Shown here in pieces: positions 32,697 to 44,930 of a DNA stretch of 64,000 bases; the stretch's first letter is position 1, and the number at the start of each line of letters is the position of its first letter. Origin of the DNA: Annona cherimola (Eukaryota > Streptophyta > Magnoliopsida > Magnoliales > Annonaceae). A program made the position numbers and the translations under genes. The DNA is taken from positions 40,968,012 to 41,032,011 of the forward strand of contig CM059971.1 of the NCBI GenBank assembly GCA_030490835.1, read 5' to 3'. Under the pieces are notes generated by a model. That model was not told the DNA's origin. It did not search any database and worked only from the letters and a program-made list of their open reading frames with translations.

Positions 32697-35157
32697 TGTG
32701 AAACCCCGACCGTATGTGCGTCATTTCGACCGTATACGCGTCATTTCGATATTTGTAATTTTATAATTATTTTATGAATAAATGAAAATTCATGAATTAT
32801 ATTGATGGATATGTATATTAGAGATTGAAATAATGCAATTGGGAATTTAACCCCGTAAATAGTGCACGTGAATAGTAAACGTGAATAATAAACAGGGGTT
32901 AAGATATATGATTAAGAGTTAATCAGTTGGATTAACTTAATCATAAAAGACGAAAAAGGAAGCTTCCCACTACAGGACAAAAATGTTTTTTTGGATTAAA
33001 ATATGAATTTTCGGATTTTTAATTGATTTTTGAAGAAAATGAAGAAAAATTCATATCTTGCAATCCGGACATCGGATCAAGATGAAAATTTTTATGGGTG
33101 ACCAAGATATGATGATGGATATGATGAATGGTCCAAGATTAATCAAGGATCATGAATTAAGGGTCAAGATTAAATGTCATTTGAAAATGGAAAAAGTAAC
33201 TTTACTTTTTCATTAATGGCATTTGACTTTGATTAATTTTAATTAAATAAAATTAATGCAAAGCCTGCAATTGCTGCTGGAGCATGGACTTTTGGGGCAT
33301 GATCCAATGGCCCATGATCATCCTCATCAAAGATCAATGGCTAGAATTAATTTAGCCTAAATTAATTAATTTTAAAAAATAAAAAATAGGTAAAAATAGG
33401 GCTGCAATAGGGCTGCTGGAGCAGGCCTAGGGGGGCTGCACAATGCTCCATGCACCTTTTAAAATTTGAAAAAAACACCTTTGCAATTTTACACCCTAAG
33501 CTAGAGGGGGTAAATTCCAAATTTATGAACAATGGACCCCTATAAATAGAGGAGCAGGCCATGGACGAAATTCACAACCATCCCAGCTCAAAAATCACTT
33601 GAGCAACTTCATTTTCCATCCCCACACATTTTAGCCTTAAGGAAAGAAGAGAATCGAAGGTTGGAGTGAGAAAAGGCGAGTAGAAGAGGCATAACTTCGC
33701 TTGAGGTAAGTGGATTCCCCTCAAACTTGTTGTGAATGTTAGATGAGGTAAAACCATGCTTAGATAATCCTTAAACATGAGAAAATAAGTATAGATATAA
33801 TGTTTAAATGGAATTATGCCAAAACATCAAAAATTTGGAGCAAAGATAGGGTATTTGGGAAAATAGCATATGATATGTGAAAATAATGCTCCAAAATTGA
33901 TAAGTGATGATTTGGGATGTATGATTATGATAAATATGATGTTGGAATAATGATATGTTAATTTCATGATTTTTGGAATTAAGGATTATGCTTAAGTGAA
34001 TTTATGATGATTTTTAGTATATGGAGAAAATGATTTTTTTGGCCAAGTAAATGATGATAAATTCAAAATATATGAAATTTCTAATGATATACTAGGCATA
34101 AGGTATGTCATGGTATTTTTTATTTTTGGAAAAAATATCAATTTTTGAAACCCATGAACAGTAACCACGGATTTTGAAGAAAATTTGAGATTAATATTTA
34201 AATATGATGATGAAAATTTTGAAGAACCTATGGATAAAAAAATCCACATAAAGAGATAATGCCCAAATAAGATAAAACATGCATAAGAAGCAGCTTAAAT
34301 AAAGGAAATGTAATATCCTTTTTCCTTGAATAGGAAAAGGAAAAGAAGTTGAAGACCCCAACTGAAGGAGGTAAGCAAGTTATATGTTTTGCAAATTATT
34401 TCCCAAATGCTTGAAATTGTTGGAAGTTGCTTTATGAAATTTATTTAAGGTTGGCCATACCTATAACTACTTTACATGAACTGAAATTCTTTTTGTGAAA
34501 TTGTTTATTAAATGCTTTTTATGAAATTGTTTATGATTTGCAAATATCATGCCGGCATGTGTATGAGAATGAGCATGTGCACAAGGAATAGGCCTTAGTC
34601 GAGGTAGTAAGTGGACCGGATGTCCCCCTCGCTATTTCCAAGTCGCTTAATAGGCCCAGGCCGGCGGCGACCTCCCTGAAATGGGAGCATGTATGGGATG
34701 GGCGCCTAGCTAGCGTCGCATCCAAAGAAATGTCATGAATGCTATGTATGCATTGCATTTGCATTTTATGAAATGCATGAAAATGATTGAAAAATTATGT
34801 ATAGCTTGCTTACTGAGTATTATTACTCACCCATGCTTTTTCAACAACAGACAGGAAAAGATGATGAAGGCAGCATATAAAATGACATGTAGTTTTGTTG
34901 AAATATTGTATATGTAAATTTTACGTAAAGACAATGATGATAATTTTGAGATGGAAATGAATATTTTTGTTTTATGAAACAGTTTTGGTTTATAACTTTG
35001 ATATGTATTTCATATTAGATGAATGATGGAAATTTTTCGTGTATTAATGATAAAAAAAAATCATGCCGTGTGATCAGGGCAACAATCCTGAGTCACGTTT
35101 ACCAATCAAAACGATCCCGGAGTAAGGCTTCTAGGCACCTCGGTTCGGGGCGCCACA
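32697..35157 (+). repeat. 3' LTR of Gyp2 (2,461 bp)
   Basis: Same ends as the 5' LTR. It lacks the GTGAACAG repeat cluster (sequence joins at about 34170: ACAGTAACCACGGATTTTG) but has an extra segment at about 34422-34500 (GTTGGCCATACC region) that is also present in Gyp1 and Gyp4. So the 5' and 3' LTR each carry one private deletion. Confidence 0.96.
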
Positions 35158-35608
35158 CTTGCTTATTGAGTTTATCACTCATATTTTGTTTTCCCAACCT
35201 TAGATAGGTTTAAGGCTCGAGGAAAGGAGCAAACTAAAAGGTATTGGTATGTTTGAAGAATGAATGGATGAATGTATTGCTTATAATGAAATGGGTTTGA
35301 TTATGTATGGTGTAAATAGATAAGTGATTATGTATAAAATTCTATATGAATTTTTATTTATGATATATATGTTGCCTACAATATGAAAGTAAAGATACTT
35401 TTACGATAAATTTTATGATGATATGGATGAGTCCACTATGAATGATGACAAGTATATGCTTATATGATGAAAGGAGAGAAAAAAAAAATTTGGACGAGAT
35501 CAAATTAAGAACCCACCGCGTGATCAGGGCAACAATCCTAATCACATTTACCAATCGAAAACGGTCTTGGAGTAAGGCTTGTGGAGGCCTCGGGTCGGGG
35601 GCACCACA
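35158..35608 (+). repeat. BigB LTR, 3' tail after Gyp2
   Basis: It starts with the second CTTGC copy and continues TTGCTTATTGAGTTT, TCACTC and GTTTTCCCAACC, as in BigC at 39431-39475. It ends with TCGGGGGCACCACA, a typical gypsy LTR end. The next base begins a different element. Confidence 0.8.
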
Positions 35609-35732
35609 CTATAGCAGGTTACTGTTCATCCGAGGTTACTGTTCATAGCGTGTTGGTTACTGTTCATGGGTTCCAAAAATTGACATTTTCTTCAAAAATA
35701 AAAAATATCATGACATAACTTATGTTTAGTAT
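35609..35732 (-). repeat. Gyp5: 124-bp scrap of a Tekay/Del-like LTR
   Basis: CTATAGCAGGTTACTGTTCA, three GTTACTGTTCAT repeats and AAAAATATCATGACATAACT match the reversed LTR at about 4610-4735 in Gyp1. Both sides are cut by Big-family LTRs, so this is probably the older DNA into which they inserted. Confidence 0.75.
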
Positions 35733-38700
35733 TGTGATACCTGGACCCAAGTATGACTCATATGAAGGCATTTTACATGTAATTAGGATAATGTATGCCT
35801 TGAATGAATTTTGGATATTTTATGATTAATGATATTTTGTAATTAGGGTTTTAATTAAGAATGGTGATTGAAAATTTAATCGCCGGAGCCCAAAGTGTGT
35901 GAAACTCTAACCTAAGTAGGATTCAATGTATGCATTGAACATGTATATGTGACTTATATACGATTAAATGGAGTTTTTGGATGTTTTTGTGATTTGGTAA
36001 ATTATGGCAATCAGGGCTAAGGATTAGCAGTGATGATTCGAGTGATCAGTATAAGCTGATACGGGATAATGGTATTAGAATAATTTGTTGGTGATTAAAA
36101 TACACCAATACATTATGAATAATCATTTTAGATTATTTGATATGGATTATGAGAATTTAAAAGGATAGTTCTCAAGTTAGTGGAAAAACGCTAGAAAATT
36201 CATAACTCAATGCTTGTAAGGCGGATTCAAGTGAAATTTGAGATGGAAGTTGATGATGTTGGGCTTGATATTATGGAATTATTGAGGTATGAAAATCCTT
36301 AATAAAATTAGTTTAATGATTTATTGAACATAGCTCAAATCTAACCGTTAACTTTAAATGGCTATAACTTGAGCTAGGAAAATCGGATTGAGATGAAATT
36401 TGAAACGGTTGAATGAAATTATGACATCAACATTTTGGAAGGTTTGTATTAAGCATATTATGCTGGGAAAATATCTGAATTGAAAAAGGTGTGCATAGTT
36501 GACTTTTGCTCCTAAAAGGTACCATGTATTAAATGCTAGAGTACATAGAATTAATGCATTATTTAATGGTATATATGAGGTGTCAAAGGGAGGCAATTCC
36601 AAGTGGATTTTATGAATTAAAAAAATACTAAAATCCATGGAAAATCAAGAGCTTAAATGCATGGTATTAAACGGCTAAGGGAGTAGCTTCAAGAGGCATG
36701 TATGTGTATCAACACAAGGGACGCCCATGGATGATAAAGTATGGTTTTTGAATTTTTTAAAAATCCCAAATATGCATCTAAAATACCTAAACACCTAGGG
36801 TAAGTAATGGGCCATTAATAACGTCGAAAAAACCCCTGAAAATTCGTGCGCAACAGCTGCTCATTAATGATGCAAAAATGGATAACTTGTGTATGCAAAT
36901 GATGTGCACATTTTGATGCTATTGTAATGATTTTTGCTAATTTTTTTATACCAAATTAAAGGTTAAATTTAATGCTAATTAGGTGTATGATTTACCCTTA
37001 AATTGAGATTAATAAAAATAGAAAAAAATATGAAAATGGGCAGCAGCTATGGACGTGCCAAGTGGACAGCTTGGATGGTCAAGATCTTGAGCAGATTTTT
37101 GGTTTAATAAAAAAAGATGAAAATATTTTACATGGCTAACATTTTTCCAGCACATGAAGAGGATAAGTTAACATTAAATTTTTGTAGAAAATCCAGCTCC
37201 AAAGTGAGGCCCACAGCTGGAAATTCCAGCTCTATAAAAGGGAATGCACGTTCAAGTGATATGGGTGTTGTGATTTTTTCTAAGTGCTCAAGTTCTTCTC
37301 CCCCAAGGCAGCCCTCACATCCAGCTCTAGAGCCAGCAAAGAAGGAAGAAAAAAGAAGGGGAAAAGGAGGGATTATCAATTAATCAAGTAAGTATATGTT
37401 AATCTTGATTTTATGCTTCAAATATGAAATTATATGATGTTATAAACCAAAATATGAATGAAGTAGTAAACGAAGGATTTTCACCATGAAAATTTTTTTA
37501 CAAGTTCATTATAACCAAAATTTTAGATTGAAATATTAAGCAGGTTTCGAATTAAAAATCCAAGAAGATTAACCTAAATAGGGTAAAATGGGTGACAGGA
37601 TCATCTGTAGAAAATGATTTTTAATAATTTTTATACAAGGAATTTTGGGCTGAACGTTGTACAAGATATACAAGACATATTGAGTATTACATGAAAAAAG
37701 TAAAAATTAGGTTTTGATGGGTATAAATATACCCCATAATTAACATGATTTGGACTGTCTGAAAATGGATGCTGCTGTTCAGCAAGATAAATTTACCAAA
37801 ATATTTATAAATGCTTAATTTTTTGTGCTGAAAATATTTATTTTGATTAATTCATGTAGTTATTAAGGTATGGTAGATATTTCAGATCAAAACTGCTTGA
37901 TTTGATATTAATTCAAGATTTTGAGATTTCAGTCTGCTTGATTTGAGTAAATGTGGATAGTTGGAGAAAAAAATCAAAAAGAAATATGAAACCTATGTAG
38001 AAATGATCCAAATTGATATATATATATATGTTAATAACCTAAATTTGTATTAAGAAAATTAGGATTATTTGCTGAAAATTTGGATTTATAAATCTGCTTA
38101 GGGTTATGTGTCAAAAGACACGTTAAACGAGTGAAAAATGGGTTCCAAAGTTGCTATTTTGGAAACCTATGATTAGTGGAATTAAATTCCACAAAAATAA
38201 CCTAAATGCAGTGGTAATTAAGGATAATTATCATGCTGAAGAATGGATTAAATTGCTGACTTGGAAAATTTTATGAAATGCCTCATATATGCGTTGTTAA
38301 ATGGCTATATATGAAAGGATTGACATGCATAAGTGGTAAATGACCTAAGTAAATTGATTTTGTGCGAAAATGCATGATAATATGATAAATTTTGTGAATA
38401 TATATCTATTTACAATTGCACGATGTAATTCCAAATTTTAGAATTAATTAATGAGGCTTAAGGCAACCACGTGTGCTTAAAATGTGCACCGATGTGTGAA
38501 TTTTGGAAAATAAGTGAAAAATGGCTTAAGGAAGGTAATGAGCCACTAAATAATAATTATTAAATAATTATTAAGTGATTGAATGATTACCTTATTTATG
38601 GGATTTAATGTGATATGTAATAGCCCATGTAGTACACAAGTATGTGATATACGGGCATAACGACTTGAGAAGTCGAAGGAATTATGTATGTTAAAGGAAA

Positions 38701-39878
38701 TGGGTTGGAAAACTGAGTTGAATGCAAGCAAAGAAAATATATGAATTTTATATCATTCTTATATGTATAGGCAAAGGCAAAGGGATAAGCGAAATGGAAA
38801 GCTAAGCAAGCGAGGTAAGCAAGCAGCTTTCTAAATGGTTTTGGTTTTCATTACAAGGTATTTAAGGATGGTCATTCCTTGTCTATATGCGTATTGAAAT
38901 GTTTATTTCTAATGAAATAAATGATTGCTTATGGTTTCGCAATTATGCATGAAATGTGTTGAAACATGAGTTTATACGATGTTTCATTCAAATGATGTTT
39001 AAAGAGGGATGGTGCAAAGAATTCTCTACATGAGAATGACAAGTTCAATGTGTAAGGAGGTATATAATGCCGGGGTAACTAAAGGACATGCATGGAATGA
39101 AAATCAAGTAGGCTAGTCGAGGTAGTAAGTGGACAAGGAGTCCCCCTTGATGTTGCCAAGTCGGTAGATCTGGCACTAAGGATGGAAATGATCATGTCAT
39201 GGAAAACTGTTCCACGTGCTAGCATACCCTCACATGAAGGATAACGTCATCAATGGAAATGGTGAATTTGCACGTCTAATGTTTATGAAGTGTTTATGAA
39301 ATGTGTATGAATGATTTATGAAAAGGTTTTTGCTCCACAGGTAGTTGATCACTTGATAAGTGTCTCTACTAAAGGGAGAAAAATGCTTTTAAATAAATAT
39401 GCCTTTAAAATGAATTGCGTGTAAAATATAAGCTTGCTTATTGAGTTTCGACTCACGTTTTCGTTTTCCAAACCCATAGACAGGTGAAACAAGAGACATG
39501 GCAAAGGAGCAGGAGCCATCCATTGAAGAATTGGAAAGACATTATAAGTTTCGTGTTTATGAAAAACCTATATTGAATGATTGTAAATTTACTTTGATGT
39601 TTTATGTTGACATCTATAAAGATACATGCGAGTGACATCTGATTTATGAGATGGTTTGAAATATGTTATGAAAATCATGTCTAGTTATGTCATTATTGCA
39701 TGAAAATGATTCAGATATGCATGAAATGAAAATATGAGGAATTAAACTCTTATGGAAACATAATTAATTGGATAAATATCCATTAAAACCAGCCATGTAA
39801 CAGGACAACAATCCTGATCACGTTTACCAGTTGAAAGATCTTGAGGTAAGGTTGTGACGCTCGGGCTGGGGCGTTACA
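35733..39878 (+). repeat. BigC: complete 4.1-kb gypsy-type LTR
   Basis: It begins TGTGATACCTGGACC and ends CTGGGGCGTTACA, giving 4,146 bp, unusually long for an LTR. A TATA-like CTCTATAAAAGG lies near 37228; the U3-like part upstream is about 1.5 kb. The downstream part has GTAAGCAAGC repeats (38810-38825), a GTCGAGGTAGTAAG stretch and module (39117-39230) and the TGATCACTTGATAAGTG hairpin (39348-39363). Left flank AGTAT, right flank AAGTC, so there is no target duplication, and no clear primer binding site on the right. No recognisable coding sequence is inside. Long-LTR Tekay/Del or Ogre-like elements are the likely source; lineage not provable without pol. Confidence 0.72.
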
Positions 39879-42800
39879 AAGTCAGTCGGTATGACCGAGG
39901 GGCTTAACAAGGATTGAAAGGTGAAAATGTGTTATGAATAATCATGTTAATTACCATGATTTAATTTATGGAGACTAAAGTGTAATTATGGAATTAAGAT
40001 GAAAAATGATAGAAAATTCATAACTTTACGCCTGTAAGGCGAAATGAGATGAAATTTTAAAGGCAAGCTCATAATTTTGGGCTCGACCTTATGAGAGGAT
40101 TGGATTAAGGCAAAAGTGATGAGATTAAGGTGATAATTATTGATTTTTAATCTCACACTCCAAAGGAAATTTCAAAGGTTCATAACTTGATATAGAAAAG
40201 TCGGTTTGAGATGAAACTTGAAATGATTGAATAAAATTATGAAATATATAATATGAATGGATTGGATTAAGTCAATTATCATAGAAATTTGCTTTCTTGG
40301 AGAGCAAGTAAGAGGTTACTTAAGAGCTAAGTAAAGAGGGGTAATTTGGGAAGGTTAAAATGGAAATAACTTAAGTATCAATGGGGTTGCTTGGGGAGCA
40401 AGAAAGGAAGCAAATAAAAAGAGAAAAGGGGCAGCAAGAGCTGGCCGTTTCCAGCAAGAGGGAGAGCAAGAGAGAGAAAGAGAGAAGGAAGAGAGAGAAC
40501 AAGAGAGAGGAGAAGGAGAAGAGAAGGAAGAGCAGACTATCTTGGAAGTCTTCTTGAGGATTGATTTCTCTCCAAAAAATCCAGATATGTGATGATTTAT
40601 TAACATGTTTCAAGGATTAAAGATGCTTAGTTAAATGAGTTGATTTATAAAGTTTAATTTGGGGATTAATCAGCCCATATCCTCCAATCTATACTTATGT
40701 GTAGTAAATTTGGACTCGGAAAGGAAAATAGGGACGAAATAGTTAATGAACTAATTTTATCATTAATATTTATGGGAAGACTCATGATGGGGTGATTAAG
40801 GAATTAACCAATTTTCAGCTTAAAAGGATGAGGACGTTGCAAATTAAAAATCTGAGAAAATCAACCTGGACAGGATTGAACGGGTGGCAGGATCAGCTGC
40901 ACCAAATAATTTTTAATAATTTTTATATAAGGAATTTTGGCGCTGAAAATTTTTCAGGATATATAAAAAATATTGAGGATCACAATACAAAAATAAAAAT
41001 TAGGTTTTTATGGGTATAAACATACCCCATAATTTACGTGATTCAGGCTTTCTGAAAAGGGATGCTGCTGTCCAGCAGAGTACAAATACCAAAATAAATG
41101 GAAATAATAAATATTTAGTGCTAAAAATATTTATTTTGATTAATTAATGTAGTTATTAAGGTATGGTAGAAATTTCAGATGAAAAATACTTGATTGTATA
41201 TTAATTCAAGATTTTGAGAATTCAATGTGCCTCAATTCAGCATTATGGACAGCTTAAGGAATAAATCAAGATAAATGTTAAATTGCAAGTTTTTGTGATG
41301 AAATTTGATTTATAATGGGATATAAACAAGTGATTATGAGGGTTTAACCTATTATATTTAAACAAGATTACCCTAAATATGATTTTTTGAAGATTTGCAA
41401 AGGGATGTCCAAAGAGGGGTGCAAAAGGTACCCAAGATGTATATGAAAGTTTCTGTATGGAAACCACTTAATTATGGGATTCAAATATGTATTAATACCC
41501 TAAATTTGGGTTAAGAAAAGTATGGTTTAAGGCTGAAAAATCTGGATTAAAAATCATTTTAGACCATGTTGCTAAAGAGACCATTGAAACGACGAAAAAT
41601 GGGTTCTAAAGTTCCTGTTTTGGAAACCCTATGATAAATGGATTAAAATTCCAGAAATAAACCCTAAATTATATTTTAATTAAGGGGTTTAATCATGCTG
41701 AAGTGAGATAAAAGTTTCTATTTTGAGAAATTTTAAGAAATACATGATTTATGTGTTGAGAAATGGACGTATATGAAAAGATGGGTATGAATAAATGATA
41801 TATGGATTATGTAAGTTGTTAAAATGCAAAAATGCATAATAACATGATGAAAAACGTGGATTAGGGTTCTGTTTAAGTAAATAATGATAATCTCAAATTT
41901 CGAGATTATTATATGATGTCTAAGTTAGCAACGAAATGCTTAAAATGGGCATCATTGTATGAAGAATGAAAAATATGTTAAAAATTATAAATGAAGGTAA
42001 TGAAGCTCCAAATAATGATTTAATGAATAATTATTATATTTATGTAATATTACCCTATATAAGGGTATTAAAATGAATGGATGAATGATTTGATATGTAT
42101 AGGCTATGTTACTAAGTATGAATACTCGACTTGAAAGACAAGTGGGTTAAGTTAGATGAACTTATGTAGGTTGGAAAACCTAAGGAATATAAGTATTTAA
42201 GAATAATGCAAATAAATGAAATGTTATTTTCATTTATCTAGGCAAAGGCAAGGAAAATAATAGAAGAAAAGGATTATGGCGATCTCAAGTAAGCAAGCGA
42301 ACTTTCTAAAATGCTATTTTCTTTCTATGTGATTGATATGATTAAAATGTTTATGTTTATGTTTTAATGAATGAGCAAGCATAAGTTTTGAAAATGATGG
42401 CTTTAATGAAAAGCCACAAGTTTTGGAAAATGACGGCTTTATTGAAAAGTCGTAAGTTTTGGAAAAGAATGGCTTTAAGGAAAAGCCTCAAGTTTGCTTC
42501 ATGGGAAGGAAGCAATACTTTTTAAGATAAAGATTTTATCATCAGTGTTGCCAAAGATTGGCAATGCTTTATATTAATGGAATTGAGAATTTTGCTTAAG
42601 AGTAAGCAAGTTCTCCATGATAATATTTTCAAAGGATTTCATGTTTGATACCGATGGTTTTAAGAATTTGCTTTTAAGCAAGCAAGTTCTTTATGATGTT
42701 GTTTCAAAAGTATTTTATAAGAAAAAGGGAATTTTACCATTTTTCACAAAGTATTGTTTGTAAATAAGTTTTGTGTTATTTCTACAATAATTTGTGATAA

Positions 42801-43774
42801 ACAATTATGTTTATGAAAGAAAAAGAAAAAGGGGAATTGATAAAAAGAAAAAAATTTGTTTTACTAGGTCATGATAATTAAATAATAAACGATGATTTGA
42901 ACATAGTCCATATGTTTTGAAATGATATTCGAAAAGTTTTGATTTCCTTTAGATAAGGAAATCTATGTTGAAAATATCTTGAAAAATATTTATACGAATG
43001 TTGTCAAATGGAATTTAAGGATGACCAACCTCATAAGTTGATTTTCTTAAAATGTTTTGATTTCGTGTTGCTAAAGTAGCATACAAAAGACCATGCAAGG
43101 CTCCTTGATGTAAAATTGACAAAATCGATATGTGGACAAGAAATTAATTTTAAGGTCGTTGAGAAGGGGTTAGCACAATTGCATAACTTTTGTAACAAAA
43201 GGCCCTGAAATGGAAACTAAGAAAATGATAGGAAAAATGTATGATTTATTCTTGAAAATCTAAAAGTTTTCAAATTCTTTTATTAAAAGGGTTTTAAAGT
43301 GTGTTGTTTCTCAAACATTTCAAATATTTATCAAAATGCTTTCCTCAAAATATTTCTAAAAGAATTTAAGGAAGGTCATCCTAACATTAGATTTCAAATG
43401 ACAACTTATTTAAAGTGGGTGCACTCGCTTTATAAGTTGACATGGACTGCGGTCTTTGATGTGTTTTTGAAAATAATTTTATTTAAAGACACAGACTTCG
43501 GTCTGTGATGTTTTTAAGGTATGGATGAGACTGAGGTCTGTGATCCTGGTTTTAAAGGATACAGGCTGCGGTTTGTAATACTTTAAACCAAACGGATTGC
43601 AGTCCATCATGATGATGTATGGTGCACTAGTACAAGAAATAGGCTGGTTGTAGAGCACGGTTGGGATGACGGGGCCCACTCTACATATGGCCAAGTTGCT
43701 AAGGGATGGCAGGAGTGCCAGCGGCGCCCTCCCTGAGATGGGAGCAGGATAAAGGAACAGCCGCCTGGCTAGCG
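39879..43774 (+). repeat. BigD: second 4-kb-type LTR directly behind BigC, both ends incomplete
   Basis: From about 39920 it follows BigC from about 36110 (AGAAAATTCATAACTTTACG, then GCCTGTAAGGCG), through the leader equivalent (a GA-rich stretch 40440-40530, CAGGATCAGCTG near 40890) to the GC-rich module at 43668-43774. There it is cut by Cop5. Tandem GAAAAGCC(A/T)CAAGTTTTGG-like units lie at 42400-42500, and a series of GGACTGCGGTCTTTGATG-like units at 43440-43610. No gene is seen. Confidence 0.7.
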
Positions 43775-44930
43775 TGTTGGTCCCGAGTTAATGACAATTA
43801 TCCAAGAGGGGAGGGGTGAATTGGGTATTTAAAAATTTACAACTTAAACAGAAACTTTACCCCAGATTAATCTAGTCCCCTTTATGAAGAAACAAAATGA
43901 GAGCAATAATGTAAAGAGCAGAAACAAAAATGAACACACGAGATTTTATAGTGGTTCGGGCAACCTCCCTACTCCACTCTTCCAAGCTCACACCCCTTAT
44001 GACTTGGGTTCCACTATGTATTCCGCGAATACAACTAGAGTCTCCACTCTCTTCTAGATTCTAGCTCTAGGGGGCATATACAACTAGAGCCTCCGCTCTC
44101 TTCTAGATTCTAACTCTAGGGGGCATATACAACCACAGCACAAGTAGGTGACGAGTTCCACTCCAATCACACACTACTTTGCTTACACTTGATCTTAGTT
44201 ACCCAAACTAAATCAAGTTCAATACAACAATAAGAATAAAAGAAAGTTCCTACACGTTACTGTTGTGTAGAGGCAGTTTTGGCGCAGAGAAGAACTTGTA
44301 GTGTAGACTTAGAGATTCAGCAAACAGCTCTTGACAGTTTGGAAGCAAAGTTCTTCTTCTAAATGTTGGCTTGATCACTTAATGCTTTTGAAGATAGGAG
44401 TGATGCACATTCAATGATTCCCAGCTAGCCTCCTCGTTCATATTGAATGCCTTTTATAATTGTAGAGGGAATCCGAACGTTTGGAGGTAGGTGGCGCGCA
44501 TTTAATGCGCCAACGTTCGAAAATTTTCCGACCGTTGCAACCCAAGTTGCAGGTGGAGTCGACTTCGGGAGCGACTTCACCTGTTCGCAACTTCTTCAAG
44601 TTCCAGTCTGGGTCGACTTGGTCCTCGACTTGACCCAAGTCGCAGGTGGAGTCGACTTCGGGTGCGACTTCACCTCGGCAGCTTGCTTGACGAACTTGAA
44701 ATCCTTGGAATGCTTTGCTTGGTTGAGTTTCTTCATGTTTGGTTGTTTCTTCCTTGATTTATATCTCTTTGGACCACTGTGTTATCATTCTATCTTGATG
44801 TCCTTTAGCTCCATGATTTGCAAACCTTGAGTCCTTGAGTCTTGAATCTTTTGTATTCATGAACAAGTCCAATATATTTTGATTAGAATAGTTGAATTCA
44901 TGCATCTTGCTTTCTTTGGACTTGGATTAG
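43775..44930 (-). mobile_element. Cop5: partial SIRE-type LTR, cut by Gyp3
   Basis: TGTTGGTCCCGAGTTAATG at 43775 is the reversed 3' edge of the LTR. The sequence follows Cop2 through the TATA region (about 44450) and part of a GTCGAC block (44545-44675) to 44930, where Gyp3 starts. The rest must lie beyond the window. A unit of about 62 bp (TCTTCTAGATTCTA...GGGGGCATATACAAC) is tandemly duplicated at 44050-44130. Left flank is TAGCG (43770-43774). Confidence 0.88.

Larger units (their letters stand above)
25327..35157 (+). mobile_element. Gyp2: full-length Tekay/Del-like chromovirus (9.83 kb)
   Basis: Complete structure: 5' LTR 25327-27756, primer binding site, gag, pol (protease, reverse transcriptase, RNase H, integrase with C-terminal chromodomain), polypurine tract, 3' LTR 32697-35157. 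Perfect 5-bp duplications CTTGC flank it (25322-25326, 35158-35162). Domain order, with integrase after RNase H, is that of Ty3/gypsy. The two LTRs are very similar apart from two indels, so the insertion is fairly recent, yet gag-pol carries three frameshifts and three stops. Confidence 0.97.

Noticed and set aside
37117..37383. 88- and 83-codon frames on opposite strands in BigC
   Set aside because: Both cover the TATA and leader region of the LTR; BigB has no equivalent open frame.
40355..40613. Two overlapping Ser/Leu/Phe-rich frames in BigD
   Set aside because: They come from a GA-rich leader segment (40440-40530) read on the other strand; no domain, no matching frame in BigC.
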